A stretch of DNA of 10,139 nt from an uncultured Ruminococcus sp. GTDB taxonomy: Bacteria; Bacillota; Clostridia; Oscillospirales; CAG-272. Below, in pieces: positions 1-7,105 of this stretch. The stretch spans positions 1-10,139 of the forward strand of contig CACYEW010000372.1 of the NCBI GenBank assembly GCA_902773455.1, read 5' to 3'. Every line of letters begins with the position of its first letter. Position 1 is the stretch's first letter. Under the pieces are notes generated by a model that had not been told where the DNA came from, made no database searches, and was given only the letters and a program-made list of their open reading frames with translations. Made by a program: the position numbers and the translations under genes.

Positions 1-92
1 GCGCTCATAACGTTCCGCGTAAGCGGAACTCATAACTGCCGACTGTCCTTCAGAACAGTCGGCATAAGAGGCCGTTTTTTTATCGTTCGGCT
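1..92 (+). terminator. Two hairpins plus T-tract closing a plus-strand transcript from the left
   Basis: Seen: a 7-bp stem with a GTAA tetraloop (arms 12-18 and 23-29), then a 10-bp perfect stem (arms 37-46 and 55-64, 8-nt loop), then GCCG and seven T at 75-81. The 3' half of the second stem can also pair CGGC (60-63) with GCCG (71-74), directly before the T run. The octamer CTCATAAC precedes each hairpin (4-11 and 29-36). The T run lies on the plus-strand side, so the element would end a transcript coming from off-window and converging on the lipoprotein gene. Read on the minus strand there is no T-tract after the hairpins, so it is a poor terminator for the gene at 93-3134. It may also be the 3' end of a structured RNA; the window edge cuts it. 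Confidence 0.55.
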
Positions 93-3000
93 TTAATGGA
101 GCGCCGTATACAGTGCGTCAAGAGTTCTTCTGTCGGTAACGCTTTCGTTCGATATCACTATAAGTCCGTCGGGCGTTACAGTGACCTTCTTTCCCGAAGA
201 TTCGACAAGGTCGTTCGCTTTTACGTATTTAATTCCGTAATGATCGTAAATCTTCTGACCGTCGCAGCTTATCCTGAGCGTTCTTTCAATGAACGACACG
301 GGCAGGTAGAAATCATATCCGGACGCCAGAAGCGTCGCTTTCGTACTGTTCTGAACGAGCATTACCTGTTCGCCTTTGACAAATGCGTTGTAACCGTTTG
401 CTTTGAGAACGATCATGTCTTTCGTAAGGCAATCCGGCGCTCTCTGTTCCGTCTCTTTGAGCGTATAACGATAGCAGAATCTGTTGTCCGGAGCCGTGTC
501 GCCCATATCGATGAATTTCATCACGTCGCCGTCGTTTACGGAATTGTCCGCCCATTTGAAATCCAGATTTTCGCCGTCAAAGCCGATAAGAGGCTTCGCG
601 ACTTTTATCTGCAGGACTTTGCCGCTGCGAACAAGATCCGCTTCGCCTGTTTTTTCAAAATTCCAGCCGTCCGCGAATTTCATTACGCTTGCTTTTCCGT
701 CCTTTATTTCACGGCCGATGACAAAGTCGAAGCCGTACCAGCCGTCTGTTCCGACGCCGTTTGAATTTATGAACAGATTCATCCAGTTCTCGCCTTCCGG
801 CGCCGTTATGTCATCCGCGCACTCGGCAAAGAAATACAGGTATTCTCCGTCGTAAGAAACTTTTGACGTGATGATATCGTTTCTTCCGCTGTCGTTTTTA
901 TACGTCATACCGCCTACGTGAGAAAGGTGATCTCTGTGCGCGGTATCGCCGTATGCGTCGCGGTATTCGGGACCGATATCAAACCACTGCGTTATGCTTC
1001 CGTTCAGGTCGACAGTTTTCTGACCGAACGCCGTCTGCACGTTTCTTGCGCCTTTGTATTTTCTTACGTTGTCGACCGTCTGATAATAATAGTTGTCTCC
1101 GAATCCGCCGCTCATCGGTTCGATATCGCGCGAATACTCGGGATTCAGGTTGTCGACGTAATAATTGTATTCTTTATCTTTCGGATTGGAAGAAACGTAG
1201 TATTCGTGACCGACCTTTTGTCCGACGGCTGAGCCGCCTTCCCATCTGCCGCCCCACCATTCGTTCCAGCCCGTTATCATGATCAGATCCGGAGAGAATT
1301 CAAGCGCGCGGTCGAACTGTTCCTGATATGCGAGACCGAGACCGCTCGTCGTATGGAACAGACCGAAGCCCATATCCCACGGACCGTCGGAGCTGCTTTT
1401 AGGTTCGCCTTTTTTGAACGTATAGCTTCTTCCGGCGTTCGTGCCGTAACTGCCGTTCGCCCAGAAGCCGCACATTACGACCATCTGCTCCATTCTCCTG
1501 TTTCCGTCTTCCGTTTTCACGAATCCGCCCTTTTGCGGATACAGCGTCGCCCACGGCCAGCAGTCGTATCCGTCAAGCTCCGTATACCACGGATCCTTGT
1601 CCATAGCCCACGAATATCTGACTGTGAAGAAATCCTTCTGCTCTTTCGTCATACTCACGCCGGCTCTCTGCGTGAACATAACGACCGGCTTGCCGTTCCA
1701 TCGGAACCACATATCTTCATAAAGGCCCGGTTCGTAGAGCGCGCCCCATATCGTGTTAAGCTCCGAGTTGTTGCCGCCTTTCAATATGAAGCATACGTCC
1801 GGAGTTTTCGTGCCTTCCTTACGCATCTCCGACCATACTCTCATCACCGCCGTGTAACTCTTCTGATAAAGCGGCCCGTTCGTGGCGTCGAAGAAAACGA
1901 AATCTATACCCGCCTCCGCGAGCATCGCTCCGTGCTTTCTTATCACCCACTCGTCGTCGGACGCATAGTATCCGAAATACGGCTGACCCCAGTAATGAAC
2001 GTAGCCGAGATCACCGCTTTTCATCGTATTCCAAAGCTCGTCTATGCCGCCCTTTTCGTATGCGGCTGTATGATCGTAAAGCGGTTTTCTGTTATTTGAC
2101 GTTTCGTGCCACAGAAAATAGAATATACCTACTTTTTTGCCGTCGGGAGCCGGAGCTTCGACGGTGACGGTTCTGCCGAGCTCATCCGTCGCCGTCCAGG
2201 TGTCCGAAAGAAGGTCCCTCGTGTTCGGTTTGACGCCGTCGTTATCGGTATTTCCGATTTCTCTTATCGTGGTCACCGTCAGGTTGTCTATCGTCGTATC
2301 GGTGCTCGTAATGTGATTCCACAGATGGGCGTGACCGCCTTTTATGATATTTCTCAGAACAGTGTCTGTAATAGCGGGTCTGTCGGTGCCGGGTTTATAC
2401 ATTTCGATTTTTTTGCCGTCTATTTTGATATATGCGAGCTCTTTAAGATCAGCTCCGGCATATATTCTTATGATATTCGTTTCGGGATCGTCAACGATCC
2501 TGATATGTTCGCCTTTCGAAAAATCGAAATCGATACCGTTCATATACGTGGTGGCTGGCCAATCCGTTTTTCTTAAACCGAGCTGACCGTCCCTCATTGC
2601 TATCCAAACGCCGGTATGCTCTGTCGGCATCGCCTGCTCGGCTTCGAGCCGGAGCCCGAAATAGAACGTGAACCAGTTAGACATATCGCCGTTATATTCT
2701 CTTGAACCGGTGTGACTGCTGTGCAGATCGAAATCATACTGAGTCACGGTAGTTTCGGACATCGAAAACAGCGGAAATATGCCCGACACCTCTTCTTGCG
2801 GCAGTACCGCTTTCGTACCGTCGGAATAAGCGTGCAGATAATACGAAAAGGGACCGATCCCCTTATCGCCTTTGTATTCGAATTTTCCCGTTTCCGTTAC
2901 GTTCTCGAATTTATAATCCGCAAGCACGATCTCCGTTGAATCCTTATACTCGATCGGCTCTTCGACGTACGGTTCTTCCGTATCTTCTTCGGTCGCTGCG

Positions 3001-3134
3001 GAAGTATTCCGCCCGTCCGTCGACGGATCGGTAATCGAGTCGGTTGTCGGCGTATCAGTATTGCCGCCGCATCCGGCCGCGAGAGCGGCGACGGTAAAGA
3101 TAACGAGGATCAGGCTCAAAATTCTTTTGATCAT
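93..3134 (-). CDS. Multidomain lipoprotein with GH71/GH99-like (WbsX-like) glycosidase core, CBM9-like and stalk domains
   Basis: Predicted surface-anchored carbohydrate-active lipoprotein, 1013 residues. The start at 3134 is chosen because GGAGGTG sits 6 nt upstream and the protein then opens with MIKR, a hydrophobic stretch and a lipobox AAG-C (Cys22); starting 33 codons further upstream would spoil the signal peptide. Domains by inspection: Thr/Asp/Glu-rich linker (about 23-65); concanavalin-like beta-sandwich (about 67-292); TIM-barrel glycosidase-like core (about 334-697) with VGIFYFLWH, HYWGQPYFGYY, DFVFFDATN and GWNEWWGG (about 622-629), the last resembling the WNEW motif of GH71/GH99 and WbsX proteins; CBM9/DOMON-like sugar-binding domain (about 705-892); C-terminal copper-amine-oxidase-N-like domain (about 905-992). 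Hydrolysis of a mannan- or glucan-like polymer is inference; substrate unknown. It has its own promoter and is separated from the kinase gene by a terminator. Confidence 0.8.
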   Translation of the reverse strand: MIKRILSLILVIFTVAALAAGCGGNTDTPTTDSITDPSTDGRNTSAATEEDTEEPYVEEPIEYKDSTEIVLADYKFENVTETGKFEYKGDKGIGPFSYYLHAYSDGTKAVLPQEEVSGIFPLFSMSETTVTQYDFDLHSSHTGSREYNGDMSNWFTFYFGLRLEAEQAMPTEHTGVWIAMRDGQLGLRKTDWPATTYMNGIDFDFSKGEHIRIVDDPETNIIRIYAGADLKELAYIKIDGKKIEMYKPGTDRPAITDTVLRNIIKGGHAHLWNHITSTDTTIDNLTVTTIREIGNTDNDGVKPNTRDLLSDTWTATDELGRTVTVEAPAPDGKKVGIFYFLWHETSNNRKPLYDHTAAYEKGGIDELWNTMKSGDLGYVHYWGQPYFGYYASDDEWVIRKHGAMLAEAGIDFVFFDATNGPLYQKSYTAVMRVWSEMRKEGTKTPDVCFILKGGNNSELNTIWGALYEPGLYEDMWFRWNGKPVVMFTQRAGVSMTKEQKDFFTVRYSWAMDKDPWYTELDGYDCWPWATLYPQKGGFVKTEDGNRRMEQMVVMCGFWANGSYGTNAGRSYTFKKGEPKSSSDGPWDMGFGLFHTTSGLGLAYQEQFDRALEFSPDLIMITGWNEWWGGRWEGGSAVGQKVGHEYYVSSNPKDKEYNYYVDNLNPEYSRDIEPMSGGFGDNYYYQTVDNVRKYKGARNVQTAFGQKTVDLNGSITQWFDIGPEYRDAYGDTAHRDHLSHVGGMTYKNDSGRNDIITSKVSYDGEYLYFFAECADDITAPEGENWMNLFINSNGVGTDGWYGFDFVIGREIKDGKASVMKFADGWNFEKTGEADLVRSGKVLQIKVAKPLIGFDGENLDFKWADNSVNDGDVMKFIDMGDTAPDNRFCYRYTLKETEQRAPDCLTKDMIVLKANGYNAFVKGEQVMLVQNSTKATLLASGYDFYLPVSFIERTLRISCDGQKIYDHYGIKYVKANDLVESSGKKVTVTPDGLIVISNESVTDRRTLDALYTALH

Positions 3135-3140
3135 ATCATA

Positions 3141-3147
3141 CACCTCC
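3141..3147 (-). promoter_or_regulatory. Ribosome-binding site deciding the lipoprotein start
   Basis: GGAGGTG on the minus strand, 6 nt before the ATG at 3134. It supports the shorter lipoprotein start over the ATG at 3233, which would place the signal peptide 33 residues inside the protein. Confidence 0.85.
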
Positions 3148-3162
3148 GGTCTGTTTGATACG

Positions 3163-3190
3163 ATTATACCATAAAAAATAAAAAAATCAA
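3163..3190 (-). promoter_or_regulatory. Sigma-A-type promoter of the glycosidase-like lipoprotein gene
   Basis: Minus strand: -35 TTGATT (3190-3185), 16-nt spacer, -10 TATAAT (3168-3163), about 28 nt before the start codon. The -10 is a perfect consensus. The upstream kinase terminator ends just before the -35, so the gene appears to be transcribed on its own. Confidence 0.6.
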
Positions 3191-3198
3191 TAGATAAT

Positions 3199-3225
3199 AA
3201 AAAAACCGCGGCAATATACCGCGAT
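3199..3225 (-). terminator. Intrinsic terminator of the lipid kinase gene
   Basis: Read on the minus strand, a 7-bp stem (arms 3225-3219 and 3211-3205, one G-T pair, 7-nt loop) runs straight into a T-tract (3205-3199), 15 nt after the kinase stop codon. A shorter T run on the other side (3225-3229) gives weak bidirectional character. Confidence 0.8.
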
Positions 3226-3240
3226 TTTTGCAATATATGG

Positions 3241-4098
3241 TTATTTTGCCTCTTTAGTCCTTACGGTGTATTCCGATACGTTCAGCACGGTCTCGCCGTC
3301 GATCTGTAATGCTCTCGGAGAATCAAATTCTACTTTGATCTCTCTTCCTGCTCTTACGTCGACCATTTCCGTATGCTTAACGTGCTCGCCTTTGAATATC
3401 GACGGAAAGGCGGTAAGCGTTTTGATCCTTCCTTTTCCGTACATTACCATCGACGTGGCGGTAGCGTTATTCAATCTGTTCTGATCGGGCGCCGCGTTCA
3501 TACCGCCGCCGTAAAATCTGCCGTTCATCGTCGGAGCTATCCAGACTTTTTTATACTCTTTCGTGACGCCGTCGACGGTGATCCTGGCGTTTGTCGGTTT
3601 ATAATGGAACAAAAGACCCTTTACCGCAATGCCTGCGTAATTGATCGGCTTATCGGACTTTTCACGGAGCTGATCTCCGACCTCGCAGCAGTATCCGTCA
3701 ATACCGTAACCGATGCCGTTTATGAATTTGCGGGTCATTCCGTTTACGGTCACCGTAGGCAGACCGACGAGATAATCGTTGACTTTGACGAGCGTTCCGG
3801 GCGTTTTGCCGAGATCGTTGAGAAAATCGTTGCCGGTACCCGTGGCGTAAAACAGCACGTCGTTTTTCGGAAGTATATCGCCGGCGTCGTTTGCGAATCT
3901 GTTGAGAGTGCCGTCGCCTCCGCAGATCACGAGCGCGTCTTCTTCTCCGAGGCCGGAAAAGATCTCCGCGTAGTCTTTGACGGTCGTTATATCGATGAAC
4001 TCTTTTTCATCGCTTATAAGCTCTTTCAGCTTGTCAACGACCTGCCCGCCTGTACCGTTGCCGGATTTCGGATTATAAAGAATTATGTATTTCTTCAC
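3241..4098 (-). CDS. Diacylglycerol kinase family (DagK/YegS/BmrU-type) lipid kinase
   Basis: Predicted ATP-dependent kinase that phosphorylates a lipid such as diacylglycerol, recycling it into phosphatidic acid at the cytoplasmic face of the membrane. 285 residues, about the usual 290-300 for the family. Visible motifs: the N-terminal strand YIILYNPKSGNG (4-15), the nucleotide-binding GGDGT (60-64), GTGNDF (87-92), NGIGYGID (127-134), NGRFYGGGM (192-200) and a C-terminal DGE (268-270). The start is a GTG at 4098, because AGGAGGA lies 7 nt upstream and the product then begins directly at the first strand; the ATG at 4149 has no ribosome site and would add 17 residues. The exact substrate cannot be told from sequence: this family also includes sphingosine and phosphatidylglycerol kinases. 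A terminator follows the stop closely. Confidence 0.88.
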   Translation of the reverse strand: MKKYIILYNPKSGNGTGGQVVDKLKELISDEKEFIDITTVKDYAEIFSGLGEEDALVICGGDGTLNRFANDAGDILPKNDVLFYATGTGNDFLNDLGKTPGTLVKVNDYLVGLPTVTVNGMTRKFINGIGYGIDGYCCEVGDQLREKSDKPINYAGIAVKGLLFHYKPTNARITVDGVTKEYKKVWIAPTMNGRFYGGGMNAAPDQNRLNNATATSMVMYGKGRIKTLTAFPSIFKGEHVKHTEMVDVRAGREIKVEFDSPRALQIDGETVLNVSEYTVRTKEAK

Positions 4099-4105
4099 TT
4101 TTTTC

Positions 4106-4112
4106 TCCTCCT
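4106..4112 (-). promoter_or_regulatory. Ribosome-binding site for the GTG start of the lipid kinase
   Basis: AGGAGGA on the minus strand, 7 nt before the GTG at 4098. It decides in favour of the non-ATG start. Confidence 0.85.
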
Positions 4113-4171
4113 GGACTGCAAAATATATATCTTTTTCGACAAAATCCAATTATATTGTATTTGATCGACGT

Positions 4172-4199
4172 AATATATTCTACATTAAGTTTTTAACAA
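4172..4199 (-). promoter_or_regulatory. Possible promoter of the lipid kinase gene
   Basis: Minus strand: TTGTTA (4199-4194), 16-nt spacer, TATATT (4177-4172). The region is very AT-rich, so chance matches are likely. No terminator was seen between the SGNH gene and the kinase, so read-through is also possible. A 12-bp palindrome AATTTATAAATT (4198-4209) abuts the SGNH stop codon. Confidence 0.35.
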
Positions 4200-4208
4200 T
4201 TTATAAAT

Positions 4209-4772
4209 TTATTCCGTTAACGATCTTATTACGCCGACCGTCTGCCGCGCGCAAAGCAGCTCGCCTTCTTCGGTAAGATGAAGAAGATCGTCGCTTCTGA
4301 TGTATTTCGGTATGTCTGCCGCCACCGCCGAATAAAGATCGTTTATGACGATTCCCTGCTTTTCAAGCTCCGGCACTATCGCTTCGTTGTATCTCTTTAT
4401 CACCGCGTTATCGTTATAAGGATTGCCGGGATATACGGGAGTCGTGGTAGCGAACACGACTTTACCGCAGATATCCGTCAGCACTCTTGCGATGCGCTTC
4501 ATCGTATCGGTATATTCCTTGATGTAGGTGAACGGACCGTCACCGAAAAGATCGCAGATATCCCACAATCCGTCGTTCCAATGGATCAGGTCCGAACCTT
4601 TGATCTGTTCTTTGTAATCGAAAAGCATACGGAGAGTATAAGAGGCGAATCTGCAGTTGTCTTCCGGCTGAAAGACGTTATAATTTTCGCCCAGCATTCC
4701 GGGGACGTGTTTGCCGTAGCCGATCAGTCTGATCGAATCGCCCAACAGGGTTACTTTGATTTTGTTTTCCAT
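4209..4772 (-). CDS. Small SGNH/GDSL-family hydrolase
   Basis: Predicted serine esterase or lipase-like hydrolase of 187 residues with no signal peptide, so probably cytoplasmic. Motifs seen: block I LLGDSI with nucleophile Ser13; HWNDGLWD (64-71), which supplies the oxyanion-type Asn; ATTTPVYPGN (108-117); and a C-terminal DxxH (Asp162, His165) in DDLLHLTEEG for the catalytic dyad. The length fits compact single-domain SGNH hydrolases. The start at 4772 is chosen because GGAGG lies 5 nt upstream; an ATG at 4829 falls within the promoter -35 and is unlikely. Many relatives remove acetyl groups from sugars or glycans, so a role in handling oligosaccharides alongside the nearby glycosidase-like lipoprotein is possible, but that is inference. 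Transcription has its own strong promoter overlapped by a palindrome. Confidence 0.85.
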   Translation of the reverse strand: MENKIKVTLLGDSIRLIGYGKHVPGMLGENYNVFQPEDNCRFASYTLRMLFDYKEQIKGSDLIHWNDGLWDICDLFGDGPFTYIKEYTDTMKRIARVLTDICGKVVFATTTPVYPGNPYNDNAVIKRYNEAIVPELEKQGIVINDLYSAVAADIPKYIRSDDLLHLTEEGELLCARQTVGVIRSLTE

Positions 4773-4789
4773 ATCTTCCTCCACGGTTA

Positions 4790-4813
4790 ATGATGATATT
4801 ATGATATCATCAT
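4790..4813. promoter_or_regulatory. Palindromic operator candidate at the SGNH hydrolase promoter
   Basis: Perfect inverted repeat with 10-bp arms: ATGATGATAT (4790-4799) and ATATCATCAT (4804-4813), separated by 4 nt. It covers the -10 box and likely transcription start of the SGNH gene, the position expected for a repressor operator. No gene for the regulator is identifiable in the window. Confidence 0.55.
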
Positions 4814-4829
4814 AACGCCGAAATGTCAA
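4801..4829 (-). promoter_or_regulatory. Near-consensus sigma-A promoter of the SGNH hydrolase gene
   Basis: Minus strand: -35 TTGACA (4829-4824, perfect), 17-nt spacer, -10 TATCAT (4806-4801, one mismatch). The start codon lies 28 nt downstream of the -10. Confidence 0.75.
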
Positions 4830-4844
4830 TAGAGGTATTGATCA

Positions 4845-4870
4845 AAAAAAGCGGCAACAGCCGCTTTTTT
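4845..4870. terminator. Bidirectional intrinsic terminator ending the sulfur operon
   Basis: Core stem GCGGC/GCCGC (4851-4855 and 4860-4864) with a 4-nt loop, flanked by A and T runs that extend the stem and give a T-tract on either strand. It lies 14 nt beyond the cysK stop codon and insulates the SGNH promoter from the operon. Confidence 0.9.
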
Positions 4871-4884
4871 GGATTTATTTTGAT

Positions 4885-5817
4885 TTATTCGGTGAACAGG
4901 GGCGTCGAATAGTATCTGTCGCCGCTGTCGGGAAGGAGCGCAACTATCGTTTTGCCTTCATTTTCAGGTCTTTTCGCAAGCTGTATTGCGGCGAAAAGCG
5001 CCGCGCCGGATGAAATACCGACCGATATGCCTTCTTTTTTGGCAAGAAGTTTTGCCGCAGCGAAAGCGTCTTCGTTTTTGATCCTTATTATTTCGTCATA
5101 TATACCCGTGTTCAGCACGTCGGGAACGAAGCCGGCGCCTATGCCCTGGATCTTATGAGGTCCGGAAACGCCTTCGGAAAGAACGGGCGACGTATCGGGT
5201 TCGACCGCGACGATCTTTATATCGGGGTTTTTGCTTTTAAGATACTCGCCCGTACCGGTGATCGTGCCGCCCGTGCCTACGCCCGCGGTGAATATATCGA
5301 CTTTACCGTCGGTATCTTCCCATATTTCCGGTCCCGTCGTTTTTTTGTGCGCCTCGGGGTTCGCGGGGTTGACGAACTGACCGGGGATGAACGCGCCTTC
5401 GATCTCTTTTGCAAGCTCGTCAGCTTTTGCGATCGCGCCTTTCATACCCTTCGCGCCGTCAGTAAGGACTATCTCCGCTCCGTACGCTTTAAGGATGTTC
5501 CTGCGTTCCACGCTCATGGTCTCCGGCATCGTAAGTATGCAGCGATAACCCTTCGCGGCGGCGATCGAGGCGAGACCGATGCCGGTATTACCGGAAGTCG
5601 GTTCGATTATGACAGAGCCTTTTTTGAGCAGTCCTTTCTCTTCCGCGTCTTCGATCATCGCTTTCGCTATTCTGTCCTTGACCGATCCCGCGGGATTGAA
5701 ATATTCGAGCTTTACGAGCAGTTTTGCTTTCAATCCTTCGGATTCTTCAAGATTTATTATCTCTACAAGAGGGGTATTTCCTATAAGTTCTATTGCGCCT
5801 TTATAAATTTTTGCCAT
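4885..5817 (-). CDS. cysK: Cysteine synthase A (O-acetylserine sulfhydrylase)
   Basis: PLP enzyme joining O-acetylserine and sulfide to give cysteine and acetate in the cytoplasm. 310 residues, normal for CysK. Motifs: the PLP-lysine segment NPAGSVKDR with Lys47, substrate loop TSGNTGIG (74-81), phosphate-binding glycine loop GTGGTITGTG (181-190), GIGAGF (226-231), and the GISSGAAL segment (267-274) that contacts the PLP ring nitrogen. There is no C-terminal regulatory CBS domain, and no heme-binding extension, so it is not a cystathionine beta-synthase of the eukaryotic type. AAGGAG 7 nt upstream supports the ATG at 5817. It is the last gene of the operon, 12 nt after metY, and its ribosome site overlaps the metY stop codon. 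No serine acetyltransferase gene (cysE) is in the window, so O-acetylserine must be supplied from elsewhere. Confidence 0.96.
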   Translation of the reverse strand: MAKIYKGAIELIGNTPLVEIINLEESEGLKAKLLVKLEYFNPAGSVKDRIAKAMIEDAEEKGLLKKGSVIIEPTSGNTGIGLASIAAAKGYRCILTMPETMSVERRNILKAYGAEIVLTDGAKGMKGAIAKADELAKEIEGAFIPGQFVNPANPEAHKKTTGPEIWEDTDGKVDIFTAGVGTGGTITGTGEYLKSKNPDIKIVAVEPDTSPVLSEGVSGPHKIQGIGAGFVPDVLNTGIYDEIIRIKNEDAFAAAKLLAKKEGISVGISSGAALFAAIQLAKRPENEGKTIVALLPDSGDRYYSTPLFTE

Positions 5818-5829
5818 TTCTTTACTCCT

Positions 5830-7104
5830 TTATATCGCGGCAAAGCCGTTTTCAAGATCGTTGATTATATCGTCGATATGCTCCGTACCTATAGAGAGCC
5901 TTATCGTGTTTTCGTGTATGTTCTGTTCGGACAATTCTTCCGGGGAAAGCTGAGAGTGAGTCGTCGTCGCCGGATGTATCACGAGACTTTTAACGTCCGC
6001 TACGTTTGCGAGAAGCGAGAACAGCTTCAGCGCGTCGATGAATTTCCACGCTTCTTCTCTTCCGCCTTTCACGTCGAACGTGAAGATCGACGCGCCGCCG
6101 TTCGGAAAATATCTTTCGTAAAGAGCGTGCTGAGGGTGATCCGGAAGAGACGGATGATTGACGCGCTCGACCTTGGGGTGTTTTGAAAGATATTCAATGA
6201 CTTTTTTCGTATTTTCCGCGTGGCGTTCCATACGCAGAGATAGTGTTTCCGTTCCCTGCAAAAGCAGAAACGCATTGAACGGCGATATCGCGGCTCCCGT
6301 ATCGCGAAGCAGTATGGCCCGGATAAACGTTACGAACGCAGCCGGACCTGCCGCCGCGGCGAACGATACGCCGTGATAACTCGGGTTCGGAGCCGCTATG
6401 TTCGGATATCTTGCGGGATCCCATACGAACTTTCCCGAATCGACTATAACGCCGCCGAGCGTCGTACCGTGACCGCCGAGGAATTTCGTAGCGGAATGAA
6501 CGACGATATCCGCGCCGTGTTCGATCGGTCTTATAAGATAAGGCGTGCCGAAAGTATTGTCGATCACGAGCGGAATGTTGTTTTCGTGAGCGACTGCGGC
6601 AAGCGCGTCGATATCCGGTATATCGCTGTTCGGGTTTCCGAGAGTTTCGGTAAATATCGCTTTGGTATTCGGTTTTATAGCCGCTTTTACCTTTTCGGGA
6701 TCGTGTATATCGACAAACGTCGTTTCTATGCCGTACTGCGGAAGCGTATGAGCGAGAAGATTGTAAGTCCCGCCGTAGATCGTTGACTGCGCGACTATAT
6801 GCTCGCCCTTTTTCGCAAGAGCCTCTACGGTATACGCGATAGCCGCCGCACCGGAAGCAACCGCAAGCGCCGCAACGCCGCCTTCAAGCGCGGCGATACG
6901 CTTTTCGAAAACCTCCTGAGTTGAATTGGTCAGTCTGCCGTAAATGTTGCCGGCGTCCGTAAGTCCGAAACGCGCCGCGGCGTGCTCGGAGTTGTGAAAT
7001 ACGTAGCTCGTTGTCTGATATATCGGCACCGCGCGGGCGTCGGTCGCCGGATCGGCGTTTTCCTGCCCTACGTGGAGCTGCAACGTTTCAAATTTATATC
7101 CCAT
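5830..7104 (-). CDS. metY: O-acetylhomoserine sulfhydrylase (Cys/Met-metabolism PLP enzyme)
   Basis: Predicted to convert O-acetylhomoserine and sulfide to homocysteine, the direct-sulfhydrylation route to methionine. 424 residues; typical members are about 420-430, longer than cystathionine gamma-synthases (about 380-400). Seen: N-terminal FETLQLHVGQ, IYQTTSYVF (28-36), YGRLTN (55-60), IDNTFGTPYL (181-190), the PLP Schiff-base motif SATKFLGGHG with Lys207, and SLVIHPATTTHSQL near the C terminus (from about 373). The start at 7104 is preferred: AAAGGA lies 8 nt upstream and homologues typically open shortly before FETLQLH; the longer ATG at 7152 lies inside nifU. Its start codon is one base after the nifU TAA, so translation is probably coupled. 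Activity on O-succinylhomoserine or as a gamma-lyase cannot be ruled out from sequence alone. Confidence 0.92.
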   Translation of the reverse strand: MGYKFETLQLHVGQENADPATDARAVPIYQTTSYVFHNSEHAAARFGLTDAGNIYGRLTNSTQEVFEKRIAALEGGVAALAVASGAAAIAYTVEALAKKGEHIVAQSTIYGGTYNLLAHTLPQYGIETTFVDIHDPEKVKAAIKPNTKAIFTETLGNPNSDIPDIDALAAVAHENNIPLVIDNTFGTPYLIRPIEHGADIVVHSATKFLGGHGTTLGGVIVDSGKFVWDPARYPNIAAPNPSYHGVSFAAAAGPAAFVTFIRAILLRDTGAAISPFNAFLLLQGTETLSLRMERHAENTKKVIEYLSKHPKVERVNHPSLPDHPQHALYERYFPNGGASIFTFDVKGGREEAWKFIDALKLFSLLANVADVKSLVIHPATTTHSQLSPEELSEQNIHENTIRLSIGTEHIDDIINDLENGFAAI

Positions 7105-7105
7105 T

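Noticed and set aside
1..36. CTCATAA at 4-10 and 29-35 equals the anticodon loop of methionine tRNAs
   Set aside because: No T-arm (GTTCRANYC), no D-arm context and no acceptor pairing follow either copy; the sequence after each folds into unrelated hairpins.
1353..2099. Plus-strand open frame of 248 codons inside the glycosidase-like lipoprotein gene
   Set aside because: Antisense to the conserved barrel domain, with no ribosome site or family motif; a shadow frame.
4099..4149. ATG start at 4149 for the lipid kinase
   Set aside because: No ribosome site upstream, and it would add 17 residues before the conserved first strand; the GTG at 4098 has AGGAGGA at the right distance.
5155..6186. 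Plus-strand open frame of 343 codons antisense to cysK and metY
   Set aside because: It crosses two well-supported genes and their junction, shows no recognisable domain, and is rich in Arg, Tyr and Phe as expected of an antisense frame in this codon usage.
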